A stretch of DNA of 64,000 nucleotides from NCBI GenBank assembly GCA_020634975.1, contig JACKAQ010000001.1, positions 1,054,001 through 1,118,000 on the forward strand. Reading direction: 5' to 3'. Shown piece by piece: positions 15,279-23,431 of this stretch. Each line of letters starts with the position of its first letter. Positions within the stretch are counted from its first letter, which is position 1. A model generated the notes under the pieces. That model searched no databases. It worked only from the letters and a program-made list of their open reading frames with translations, and was not told the DNA's origin. A program made the translations under genes and the position numbers. Origin of the DNA: JACKAQ01 sp020634975 [NCBI: Calditrichia bacterium] (GTDB lineage Bacteria > Calditrichota > Calditrichia > RBG-13-44-9).

Positions 15279-16691
15279 ATGGTCTCCGGCTTCAGTTCAG
15301 GAAATATAGAATTACTGCTCGAAAGTTATCGATCGCTCGAAAGAGAACCGATTCGCCAATTAGAAAGCCGTAAATCAGGCATCGATAACCGGATCAAATT
15401 ATTCAACGACCTCAAAAGCAAATTGAGCGCCTTGAGCACGTTGAGCAAGGATTTGAGCTACTCCGGCACCACCTCGTTTTTCGGAAAAAAAACCGCATCC
15501 AGCTCAGATGAAGATTATCTGACCGTAACAGCCACTTCAACCGCTGTTGCCACTTCCACATCGGTATTTGTAAACCAGTTGGCAAAAGCAGATAAAGTGG
15601 TTTCCAGTCAATTTACAAACACCGGAACAGACATCGCCACCGGGCTCGGTGCCGGCACATTCAATTTCGACGTCACCGTAAATGGCGTCGCTACACCCGT
15701 TTCCGTTCTATTGGATGGCACAGAAGACAATGAAACGCTGTTGGGTAAAGTATCTTCCGCTGTAAACAATGCGACCGGAGCAGGCATTCGTGCATCTATC
15801 ATCAAAGATTCCAGCAGCACCAGCCGAATGGTTTTCACCAGCACAGAAACCGGTGCCGATTACGAAATGACACTGTCGGATACTTCCGGCGGATTGCTTT
15901 CCGCCATTGGCATTAACGATTCCGTTGCAGCCAACGGCACAACCGGCGGATATGTTTACGATACGTCCGAATTGAATGCAATTGCCACAATCGATGGCAT
16001 TACCGTTACCTCAAACACAAACACATTGGAAGATGTGGTAACCGGTCTCACCATTTCCCTCAAAAAACAGCAGGAAATTGGCGAAACACCCATCACCGTG
16101 AACGCGGAAAACGACGTTGAGGGAATCAAAGAGAAGCTTCAGGAATTTATCGACGCGTATAATGGGGTGCTGGATTTTATAAAAACCAACACCGCAGTAA
16201 ACACCACAACATATGAACGCTCCGCATTTAGTGGCGATTACTCGATCAGCACATTCAAATTCCAGCTTCGGCAAATCATCGCGACGCCTATTACCGGATT
16301 AGGTGTGGACGACCCATCGCTGCTCAGCGAATTGGGCATCACCACAGACCGGAATGGCAAACTCAGCATCAGCGATGCCGATTCGCTGGATGATTTAATC
16401 AAAAACAACATCTCGCAAGTTGAACAAATTTTCAACGCTGCGGATGGTATTTCCGGCAAACTGGAAACCCTGCTGGACGGGATGACCGATGGCGAAGGCA
16501 TCATTACGCGTCGCAAACAGGTGCTGGAAAGCCAGATCACGACAATGAACAGCCGGATAAAGTTGATGGAATCCTCGGTAGACAAAAAAATGGACTATTA
16601 TCGTACCCAGTTTGCTCAATTACAAGCTGCGTATGCACAATATCAATCACAGTATAGTTATATTACTGCACTGACACAGTCTAGTTTTTGA
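15279..16691 (+). CDS. fliD: Flagellar hook-associated protein 2, filament cap (FliD)
   Basis: This 470-aa protein has the FliD_N domain (residues about 8-110: coiled helix with LESRKSGIDNRIKLFNDLK, then SVFVNQLAKADKVVS) and the FliD_C domain (about 225-460, including LQEFIDAYNGVLDFI and LGITTDRNGKLSI). The C-terminal coiled coil (SRIKLMESSVDKKMDYYR) matches cap subunits. The cap caps the growing filament and folds flagellin. It is 17 bases after fliS and is probably co-transcribed. Confidence 0.94.
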   Translation: MVSGFSSGNIELLLESYRSLEREPIRQLESRKSGIDNRIKLFNDLKSKLSALSTLSKDLSYSGTTSFFGKKTASSSDEDYLTVTATSTAVATSTSVFVNQLAKADKVVSSQFTNTGTDIATGLGAGTFNFDVTVNGVATPVSVLLDGTEDNETLLGKVSSAVNNATGAGIRASIIKDSSSTSRMVFTSTETGADYEMTLSDTSGGLLSAIGINDSVAANGTTGGYVYDTSELNAIATIDGITVTSNTNTLEDVVTGLTISLKKQQEIGETPITVNAENDVEGIKEKLQEFIDAYNGVLDFIKTNTAVNTTTYERSAFSGDYSISTFKFQLRQIIATPITGLGVDDPSLLSELGITTDRNGKLSISDADSLDDLIKNNISQVEQIFNAADGISGKLETLLDGMTDGEGIITRRKQVLESQITTMNSRIKLMESSVDKKMDYYRTQFAQLQAAYAQYQSQYSYITALTQSSF

Positions 16692-16716
16692 CAGGAGAAT
16701 CATAGAAACGCTCGTA

Positions 16717-16743
16717 TAAAATAGTATTTTATATGGCTGATAC
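16717..16743 (+). promoter_or_regulatory. Sigma-28 promoter of the flaG-fliT-flgM operon
   Basis: TAAA (16717-16720), exactly 15 bases, then GCTGATAC (16736-16743), six of eight matches to GCCGATAA. A GGCGC-TTT-GCGCC hairpin follows at about 16796-16808 in the leader, before the AAAGGAGG ribosome site of flaG. Confidence 0.75.
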
Positions 16744-16850
16744 CGCTCAAATCGCATTAAATTAGCAATTGCGAATAACCCGGAATCAGCCAATTGGCGC
16801 TTTGCGCCGTAGTGGTAAATTCTTAACCGAGTTACAAAAGGAGGGTTATC

Positions 16851-17297
16851 ATGGAAGTTACCGCATTGAACAATGGATTTGCATTGCAAATGAGCCAGCA
16901 GCAAAGCAAAGCTAAAACCAACGACGATAGTCAACAAACACCTTTGAATGTTGCCAAAAATATCGCACCGTTGCAAGCACAGTTCGTTGAAAGAGCTCAA
17001 AAAGTTCAGGAAGCCGAAAAAGCGGATCCGAACGCCACAGGCTTGAATCAACAAAACGATGATCTGGCAGAGCTCAATCAGAAAGTTCAGGAGAAATTAA
17101 AAAACTCCGGCATGAAAATTTCGCTGGAAGTTGACGAAAAGACCGAACGAGTGCTGGTTCTGGTTAAAGACCCGGTCACAGATGAGGTTGTTCGTAAAAT
17201 TCCTCCGGAAGAATTATTAAAAGCATCCGAAGCTGCACGGGAAATGCAGCAAACGGAAAATTCGGATGAAAAAGGAAATCTGGATGTCAAATTCTAA
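16851..17297 (+). CDS. flaG: FlaG family flagellar protein
   Basis: The 148-aa protein ends in the FlaG domain: LEVDEKTERVLVLVKDPVTD, then EVVRKIPPEELLKASEAARE (about residues 94-133). The first 80 residues are polar, Q/K/E-rich and probably unstructured, as in other FlaG proteins. FlaG affects filament length in several bacteria; its mechanism is not settled. It follows fliD and has a sigma-28 promoter. AAAGGAGGG is a very strong ribosome site. The 3' end overlaps the next gene. Confidence 0.88.
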   Translation: MEVTALNNGFALQMSQQQSKAKTNDDSQQTPLNVAKNIAPLQAQFVERAQKVQEAEKADPNATGLNQQNDDLAELNQKVQEKLKNSGMKISLEVDEKTERVLVLVKDPVTDEVVRKIPPEELLKASEAAREMQQTENSDEKGNLDVKF

Positions 17298-17715
17298 TCA
17301 GCCTGACCGTTCCAGATTGCAAAATTTTGAACGGATTAATGAATCGTCTGTGAAACTTTTAGAGCTAACAACAGGTATGTTAGCTGCAGCAAAGGCTGAT
17401 GATTGGCAAACATTCAGGGATTTAACCGGGCAACGCGTTCCCTATTTCGAGGAAATTCAAGCTTTAAAAAGCCTTGCAATTGAGTCAGAAAGTGTCGATA
17501 ATACATCCGAAACAGCCAAAATTGATAAACTGCGCAGGAATATTCGCGAAGAGTTCAAAAAATTAGCTAAAGTGGATGCAGAAATCTTCGATACTATAAA
17601 TAATAAAAAACAAGATCTGGTTCACCAAATGAATGAATTTCAACAGGGCATGGTATTTTTGAAAAGATATAGCAGCCAGGTAAATCAGGAACGCGTAATA
17701 TCCAAAGTGATCTAA
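17284..17715 (+). CDS. FliT-like flagellar chaperone (putative)
   Basis: The 143-aa helical protein has no strong motif but its position and shape fit FliT/FlgN-type chaperones: a helical bundle with a C-terminal helix VHQMNEFQQGMVFLKRYSSQ. FliT binds FliD in enteric bacteria, and fliD is two genes upstream. The start at 17284 overlaps flaG by 14 bases and has AAAGGAAA eight bases before it. The alternative ATG 17266 would add six residues. Assignment rests largely on context. Confidence 0.6.
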   Translation: MSNSNQPDRSRLQNFERINESSVKLLELTTGMLAAAKADDWQTFRDLTGQRVPYFEEIQALKSLAIESESVDNTSETAKIDKLRRNIREEFKKLAKVDAEIFDTINNKKQDLVHQMNEFQQGMVFLKRYSSQVNQERVISKVI

Positions 17716-17735
17716 AAATAGGTTACAAAAAAGCC

Positions 17736-18038
17736 ATGAAGATTAATACCATTGATAATTTGGGCTATGTAATTAGTGTCGAAAAAGCAGGGCCTAAAAA
17801 AAGTGTTGAGCCTGAAAAACGTCCGGATCAAGACAAATTAGTATTATCTGACGAAGCAAAAAGGTTAAACGGTATGAAGTCCAATCTCACTCCGGAGCGA
17901 CTTGAGCTCATCCGGCAACGTATTGCCGAAAATTTTTACGATCAGGACGAAATCATCAGCGAGGTTGCCGATCGTATGTTAAAAAGCGATGCCTTTAGGC
18001 AATTCAGGAATGGAACAGGAACCGATCAGAAATCTTAA
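17736..18038 (+). CDS. flgM: Anti-sigma-28 factor FlgM
   Basis: The 100-aa protein has the FlgM pattern: a disordered, lysine-rich first half, then DKLVLSDEAKRLN and LTPERLELIRQRIAENFY, ending with ISEVADRMLKSDAFRQF. FlgM holds FliA in the cytoplasm until the hook is complete and it is exported. Here it is the last gene of a sigma-28 operon, giving negative feedback on the promoters of this block. fliA itself is not in the window. Confidence 0.85.
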   Translation: MKINTIDNLGYVISVEKAGPKKSVEPEKRPDQDKLVLSDEAKRLNGMKSNLTPERLELIRQRIAENFYDQDEIISEVADRMLKSDAFRQFRNGTGTDQKS

Positions 18039-18063
18039 AAAAAATTTCTTCTCCCCCGCTAAA

Positions 18064-18101
18064 AGGATGAAATGCTTCGGTGTTTCATCCTCTTCCTTTT
18101 A
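18064..18101 (+). terminator. Terminator of the flaG-fliT-flgM operon
   Basis: AGGATGAAATGC pairs with GTGTTTCATCCT (two G-U pairs) around a TTCG tetraloop at 18064-18091, followed by TCTTCCTTTT. It ends the flagellar block just before the HU gene. Confidence 0.85.
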
Positions 18102-18139
18102 AATGAACCATTTAATGTAGAACAGACCAGGAGGTAATT

Positions 18140-18412
18140 ATGAATCGTAAAGCATTGGTAGATGCAGTAGCAGAAAAAACAGGGTTGTCCAAGAAAGATA
18201 CCGATAGCTTTATTACAGGTTTTATTGAAGCAGTTGTTGATGAATTGAAAGATGGTGGTTCTGTAAATCTCGTCGGATTTGGTAGTTTCCGTGTTACCGA
18301 GCGCCAGGCTCGGACTGCCCGCAATCCTCGCACCGGCGAAACGGTTGAAGTTCCCGCTCGCAAAGTGCCTGCGTTTAAAGCCGGCAAAGAGTTGAAATCT
18401 GTCATCAACTAA
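18140..18412 (+). CDS. hup: HU-family DNA-binding protein
   Basis: The 90-aa protein is a canonical HU: MNRKALVDAVAEKTGLSKKD start, GFGSFRVTERQARTARNP, then RTGETVEVPARKVPAFKAGK. The beta-arm carries the RNPRTGE tip that inserts into the minor groove. It is a homodimer-type HU that bends and packs DNA. CAGGAGG lies upstream, and it sits between two terminators, so it is monocistronic. Confidence 0.96.
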   Translation: MNRKALVDAVAEKTGLSKKDTDSFITGFIEAVVDELKDGGSVNLVGFGSFRVTERQARTARNPRTGETVEVPARKVPAFKAGKELKSVIN

Positions 18413-18467
18413 TCCGGCGTAGATTTTTATTACCGGAAAAAATCAACTTTTTTAATGTTTAGTTATC

Positions 18468-18504
18468 AAAACCCTTTATGAATTTCATGAAGGGTTTTGT
18501 TTTT
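18468..18504 (+). terminator. Terminator of the HU gene
   Basis: AAAACCCTTTATG pairs with CATGAAGGGTTTT (13 bp, one G-U) around AATTT, then GTTTTT. It lies between the convergent HU and HEAT-like genes. Confidence 0.93.
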
Positions 18505-18550
18505 ACCATCCGGATAATCACAAATCGATTATTTTTAAATCACGGTCGCG

Positions 18551-20257
18551 TTAATAAGGCTCTGGCGCTGCACTCAAATTTTCATTCGCTATTATAGTTT
18601 GGGGGTGTTCCGATTTTCCCGAAAGCTTTTCGATAATCTCACCGATCAAATATTCAATTTGAACTAAAAATCGCTCACTTGCGCAGGCGCGATTCTGGCA
18701 TTTGCGGCAGGCGATTGCCAATTCGCAACCCACAGCTTTTTTATAATCCCATTCCAACTGTCGCACCGTTCGCGAAAAGTCCTGATATTCCCGCGAGCGG
18801 TGTCTCCCCCCGGTGATTAGCGGAACAACCCATTTATCGCGTATCACTTCTTCAAGCTCTTTCAACCGCCCCAAATATTGCCCGATAGTCGCTTTCCACA
18901 ACGAATGCACTTTATCATGCTGCTCTTTATATAACTCGGGATCTTCTGCTTTGGCAAAATTTTCGTTTTTTACGGTTTCGCCGGGAAAATTCACAATCAT
19001 CACCAACAATTCATAAATGTAATTAAGCTCTTTTAATGTATTTACGTCGTTTTGAATTTTGCCGGATAACACGACTTTACCAAAATCAAAAACGATATCC
19101 AGACAGGCATTAATCGTCGTTTCCATTTCTTCCAACCGCTTTTGGGAACGCAACGCGAGTTGGACTGTCGCACTTTCCAACCGTTTACGAATGCTGGGAA
19201 ATGGATGCTGGCTAAGAATATTCAACGATTTCATCGCCCGTAAAACCGGGAAAGCGTTATCGGTAATCAGGCTGATCAACTCATCAACATTGATGATATC
19301 GGTTACCATTTTTCGCACCTGTTTATCTTCATCCGTGTGTGCCTGAACGACGGTGAAAAAATAGTGCGGGTTGTTCAAATCGGATTGGCAAAGCTCCAAT
19401 AGCTCCAATTTTCGGGTTTGGACGAGTGTTTTTAACGGATCTACCGGCGGAAATCCATTCATTTCAACTAACCGTTCCGGTTTGAAATCATCTTTTACAT
19501 AACAAAAATGGCGCCGGACAGCATCGAGCACACACCATAATTGATGGGCACTAATGAATTGTAGCAACCTCGGCGAAATTAACGCAGCTGCAATTTCGGA
19601 ATACGGGAATCTTTCAAGATGACTGACTGCGGTCTGAACAATTACCATATCTTCATCCAACAAAAACGGGGTGAGATTGGCGATGCAATGCGCAACATCC
19701 TGATTATCCTTAGCCCGATTAATCGCCGAAATTTGACGAAGATAGTGTTGCTTTAATTTGATGGACTGTTGAATCAGCCGCAAAATATCGTTATCAACGG
19801 ATTTTGTTCCGCGACGAATCAAATATCGCCGCATCATTTCCAACATTGCAATGCTGACAGTCGGGTTCAGGAATGCGCTTTTCAACACTTTCAGATTTGT
19901 TTCATAAACCAGAAAAACCAGAATACTTGAAAATCCTTCACGACCGATATATTGAATTTTTTCCGCTTCCGGCAGCGATAACAATGGCTTAAACTGTCCC
20001 AAAATGAGCCAATAAGGATTGTCCATCGCCGCTTTTCGAACCATCGGGGAGGGATCATCAATCAAAATTTCGATAAGTTGGGGATCGTGATAGATGCGGG
20101 CAACGTGCCAGCGAACCTCGGAGGCTTGCTTTAGTAATTGCATAATGCGGGCTTCCTGGCCCGCAGCGTCCGATTTGCGGTAGTAGTTTTCCAGAACATA
20201 CTCCAGCAACTTCGCCGGATTATGATACAACATCGAAAAAGTATTTATCATCTCCAT
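18551..20257 (-). CDS. HEAT-like helical repeat protein with C-terminal cysteine cluster
   Basis: The 568-aa protein is entirely helical and looks like an armadillo/HEAT solenoid (for example IEILIDDPSPMVRKAAMDNP near residues 63-82 and ILSQHPFPSIRKRLESATVQ near 350-370). No signal peptide or membrane helix is seen, so it is cytosolic. Near residues 508-523 the pattern C-x5-C-x2-C-x4-C (CELAIACRKCQNRAC) could bind zinc or an iron-sulfur cluster. I do not recognise the family. Start codons at 20257 and 20251 are both possible. It is convergent with HU and divergent from the sorting-domain protein. Confidence 0.75.
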   Translation of the reverse strand: MEMINTFSMLYHNPAKLLEYVLENYYRKSDAAGQEARIMQLLKQASEVRWHVARIYHDPQLIEILIDDPSPMVRKAAMDNPYWLILGQFKPLLSLPEAEKIQYIGREGFSSILVFLVYETNLKVLKSAFLNPTVSIAMLEMMRRYLIRRGTKSVDNDILRLIQQSIKLKQHYLRQISAINRAKDNQDVAHCIANLTPFLLDEDMVIVQTAVSHLERFPYSEIAAALISPRLLQFISAHQLWCVLDAVRRHFCYVKDDFKPERLVEMNGFPPVDPLKTLVQTRKLELLELCQSDLNNPHYFFTVVQAHTDEDKQVRKMVTDIINVDELISLITDNAFPVLRAMKSLNILSQHPFPSIRKRLESATVQLALRSQKRLEEMETTINACLDIVFDFGKVVLSGKIQNDVNTLKELNYIYELLVMIVNFPGETVKNENFAKAEDPELYKEQHDKVHSLWKATIGQYLGRLKELEEVIRDKWVVPLITGGRHRSREYQDFSRTVRQLEWDYKKAVGCELAIACRKCQNRACASERFLVQIEYLIGEIIEKLSGKSEHPQTIIANENLSAAPEPY

Positions 20258-20498
20258 CCCTGAGCAACAAATTCTTTAAAACATCCTGTTTCACTATCGT
20301 TATCGACCAATTAAGGCGATGTTTTAAGCGTTATTTGTTACAAAAAAGCACACTTCATTTTCCAAACCACGAATCTACAGAATCAAAAATCGCAACATTT
20401 TATTTGGAACTTTCCGGTTATCTGACTATTATTTCAGTGGTCGCCTACCTGTAACTTTTCACGCATTCGTGATCTATTCAACAAAGGAGTTTTACCCA

Positions 20499-21878
20499 AT
20501 GAAAACCATGCTTAACAAGCTGTTTCTATTGATGTTGTTATCAGGCTTCGCTTTTGCACAAGGCGAAATAAACCTAACACTTTTGTCCAATTTCGATCCT
20601 TATCCATCGATCGGTTACAACGATTGTTGGGGCTACACCGCACCGGATGGCAAAGAATATGCATTTTTAGGTGTGTTAAATGGCACCAGCGTTGTGAACA
20701 TCAGCGATCCCCTAAATCCGGTAGAGGTCGGTTTTGTGCCGTCTAACACCAGCACCTGGAAAGATATTAAAACGTATGATCACTATGCATATGTTGTTAT
20801 CGATGCATCGGGAAATGGGCTGCAGGTGATTGATCTTTCCGATTTGCCCAACAGTGTATCATTGGTGAATACATTTACCGGTGGCGGGTTTGCGTCGTCA
20901 CACAATATTTTTATCGATGAAAACAACGCCATTTTATACGCCCAGGGTGGTGGCGGAGTTCGGGTGATCAGTTTAGCAGACCCGGCAAACCCGGTTCAGT
21001 TGACCACTATTTCCGCACCCAGCGTTCACGATGTTTTTGCAACGGGTGATCGTCTTTATGTGTCCGAAGGATGGCAGTTTAGTTACAGCATTTGGGATGT
21101 CAGCGATCCGACAATCCCGGCGTTGTTGGGGCGATTCAATACACCCTCATCCGGTTATGCCCACAACGCCTGGGCAACAGACGACGGCAATTATCTGATG
21201 ACCACAGAGGAAGTTCCGGCAGGTAAAACGGTAAAATTGTGGGATGTGCAAGATCCCCAAAACGCAACATTAATGGACGATTACATTGCGACAGCAACCA
21301 GCAGACCGCATAACGTGCATATCAAAGGGCAGTACGCATATCTCGCACATTATTGGGACGGGTTACGGATTCTCGACATTTCCGATCCTTCAAATATTTT
21401 GGAAGTGGCATCTTACGATACATATCCAGGGGTTGGCAGCAACTACGAAGGCAACTGGGGCGCGTTTCCTTATTTCAATTCCGGGAAAGTGCTGGCAAGT
21501 GATCGCACCTACGGATTGTTTATTTTCTATTTTGATGGCGCAAACATAACCGGATTGGATGATCCGCCGGCACAAAATCTGCCATCCGAATTCCAACTGG
21601 CGCAGAATTATCCGAACCCGTTCAACCCAGCAACTTCTATCGAATACAATTTGCCAGAATCCGGTGAAGTTATGTTGGATATTTTTGATATCACCGGAAA
21701 AAAAGTGCGCACACTCGTCAATCAGCGGCAAACTGCCGGAAGCCAATACCGCATCGTTTGGGACGCAACAGATGAAAACGGCAAAGCTGTCAGCTCCGGA
21801 ATTTATTTTTATCGATTACAAGTTCGGGGGGAAACAGCCTCGTTTTCTCAAACGAAACGTATGGTTTACATGCGTTAA
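20499..21878 (+). CDS. Secreted LVIVD-repeat (choice-of-anchor B) protein with C-terminal sorting domain
   Basis: The 459-aa protein has a signal peptide (KTMLNKLFLLMLLSGFAFAQ) and several LVIVD-type repeats (for example VVNISDPLNPVEVGFV, LQVIDLSDLP, LRILDISDPSNILEVAS) that would form a beta-propeller. The last 90 residues begin QLAQNYPNPFNPATSIEY and include GKKVRTL, YRIVWDATDENG and SSGIYFYRL. That is the FlgD-Ig-like sorting domain used for surface delivery in Calditrichota, Ignavibacteria and relatives, analogous to type IX secretion tails. ATG 20499 follows AAAGGAG. Its ligand or role outside the cell is unknown. Confidence 0.88.
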   Translation: MKTMLNKLFLLMLLSGFAFAQGEINLTLLSNFDPYPSIGYNDCWGYTAPDGKEYAFLGVLNGTSVVNISDPLNPVEVGFVPSNTSTWKDIKTYDHYAYVVIDASGNGLQVIDLSDLPNSVSLVNTFTGGGFASSHNIFIDENNAILYAQGGGGVRVISLADPANPVQLTTISAPSVHDVFATGDRLYVSEGWQFSYSIWDVSDPTIPALLGRFNTPSSGYAHNAWATDDGNYLMTTEEVPAGKTVKLWDVQDPQNATLMDDYIATATSRPHNVHIKGQYAYLAHYWDGLRILDISDPSNILEVASYDTYPGVGSNYEGNWGAFPYFNSGKVLASDRTYGLFIFYFDGANITGLDDPPAQNLPSEFQLAQNYPNPFNPATSIEYNLPESGEVMLDIFDITGKKVRTLVNQRQTAGSQYRIVWDATDENGKAVSSGIYFYRLQVRGETASFSQTKRMVYMR

Positions 21879-21907
21879 TATTTTTGGCATAGCAAATAAC
21901 TTATCAG

Positions 21908-21940
21908 AAAAGAAGCGGTTGCATCTACCGCTTCTTTTCT
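21908..21940. terminator. Bidirectional terminator
   Basis: AAAAGAAGCGGT (21908-21919) is perfectly complementary to ACCGCTTCTTTT (21927-21938) with a 7-base loop. The A and T flanks serve both directions, ending the sorting-domain gene on + and the small ORFs on the minus strand. Confidence 0.9.
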
Positions 21941-22010
21941 GGATCAATATTTTTACCACACCAACAGCGCGGTCCAAAACAATTACAGCGTATTTGCGAA
22001 ATGGGGTCGG

Positions 22011-22133
22011 CTATTTCGAATTGCCCGATTTTTGTCCACCCTTACCTGCACCCTTTTTGCCCGGCTTTGGCTTGTTGCCATTGCTCGGACGTGTCCGCAA
22101 ATAATCCTTTAAATGCTTCAAAATATCCGACAT
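22011..22133 (-). CDS. 40-aa basic, Lys/Gly-rich small protein
   Basis: The ORF encodes a short helix (MSDILKHLKDYLRTRP) followed by a Lys/Gly/Asn tail with KPKPGKKGAGKGG repeats. Net charge is strongly positive. GAGGAG lies 8 bases before the ATG and a terminator follows, which supports real expression. The tail could bind nucleic acid or ribosomes, but that is a guess. A 59-aa ORF in another frame (22042-22221, minus) overlaps most of it and has no visible ribosome site; only one may be real. No family is recognised. Confidence 0.5.
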   Translation of the reverse strand: MSDILKHLKDYLRTRPSNGNKPKPGKKGAGKGGQKSGNSK

Positions 22134-22258
22134 TATAACTCTCCTCGCAGCTCGTCAAATCCAACATCCATTGTTGTTTGAGTAGTAAATTATCGCCGCC
22201 TCCGGTTAAAATATTAGTCATAAACCGTTAATTGTCACGATTTAATTTGACAAAAACG

Positions 22259-23410
22259 TTAGGTGTGATGCGGGTCACTTGTGATAAAGTTGAGTTGCTC
22301 CGGTCGCACCAATTCCTTTGCCAAAAGCTCTCGCAAAACGGTTTCTGTCATATCGCTCATGAAAGGAAATTCGTATCGGATATCCAGCACATAGGCTTTT
22401 AGTCGCATTTTGAGGAGAGACCTGCCTTCATGAATTTCATTTTTGAAAATCACGACGATGGGTTTGTTGAGAAAAACATACCGGGATGTGGCAGCAGCAA
22501 GATAGGCTATTTCCCGGGTGCGCTCCAGATCGATCTGTGGCGGCAGAAAAAACTCCGCAACAACCTGACAATTCGATTCTCCGGCGTTGGCGTTGGAAAC
22601 CGCCTGATTCATAATTTCGCCGTTGGGCACTGATACCAAATTGTCGTCCGGTGTAACAATTCGCACGGTTCTCAGTCCGATTTGCATTACTTCGCCGTAG
22701 TGCCCGGCAGCTTCAACTTTGTCGCCAACCTGAAACGGGCGATCGAACAAAATCATCAATCCGCCAAAAATATTCTTCAAAATATCTTGCGAAGCAAAGC
22801 CGATAGCAATTCCTGCAGATGCGGAAAACGCAATAATCGTTTCGATCGGCGGCGCTAAAACAACAACAATAATTTCATAAATTACGATAATCCAGCTAAT
22901 AATCCGGATAGATGGAATCAAGCGTTTAATGGTCAATCGCAAATTTGGCCAACGCTCGGCGATTGCCTCCAACAATCGCGTAAACCAGCGGATGATGTAA
23001 AGCGCGATGAGCAGAATGATGATCGACCAGAAAATTTTCCCGAATGACAGCGAGAATTGGGGATCGGGCTGCGTTTTTTTGATGGCATCAACAATGCCGG
23101 TAGGATCGCCGGAGGATGTATCTGAGGCAACTGTTGCGCTGTCGTTTGCTGCGCTATCGATTGCTGATTTTTGAACCGAATCGGCTGTGGCGGCTAACGA
23201 ATCCGTATTCGTCTGTTTCTCCGGTTGCGGCGTGTTCTTTTCGGGCACGGATTGTTGCGGTTGCGGTGTGGGTTCAACCGAACGGGATTGTGCGGCTGTG
23301 CTATCCGCTCCGGTTTCCTGTGCGATTGCAGTTGCCAGTCCGGCAACCAGCAGCAGACAAACAATCCACCGAAAGGAACAGTAACGGAATCTATAAAAAA
23401 GTGTTTTCAT
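22259..23410 (-). CDS. MscS-family mechanosensitive channel
   Basis: The 383-aa protein has a signal peptide (to about residue 30), then an 80-residue Gln/Ser/Thr/Ala-rich periplasmic linker. Three membrane helices follow: one at about 125-147, one at about 168-190, and the pore helix IIAFSASAGIAIGFASQ near 190-210. The MscS beta domain follows (FDRPFQVGDKVEAAGHYGE, LVSVPNGEIMNQAVSNAN). This class opens under membrane tension to release solutes. It begins 21 bases after the large ATPase gene on the same strand, so the two are likely one operon, an unusual partnership. Confidence 0.9.
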   Translation of the reverse strand: MKTLFYRFRYCSFRWIVCLLLVAGLATAIAQETGADSTAAQSRSVEPTPQPQQSVPEKNTPQPEKQTNTDSLAATADSVQKSAIDSAANDSATVASDTSSGDPTGIVDAIKKTQPDPQFSLSFGKIFWSIIILLIALYIIRWFTRLLEAIAERWPNLRLTIKRLIPSIRIISWIIVIYEIIVVVLAPPIETIIAFSASAGIAIGFASQDILKNIFGGLMILFDRPFQVGDKVEAAGHYGEVMQIGLRTVRIVTPDDNLVSVPNGEIMNQAVSNANAGESNCQVVAEFFLPPQIDLERTREIAYLAAATSRYVFLNKPIVVIFKNEIHEGRSLLKMRLKAYVLDIRYEFPFMSDMTETVLRELLAKELVRPEQLNFITSDPHHT

Positions 23411-23431
23411 CTTTGGTTACCCTTTTGCGGA

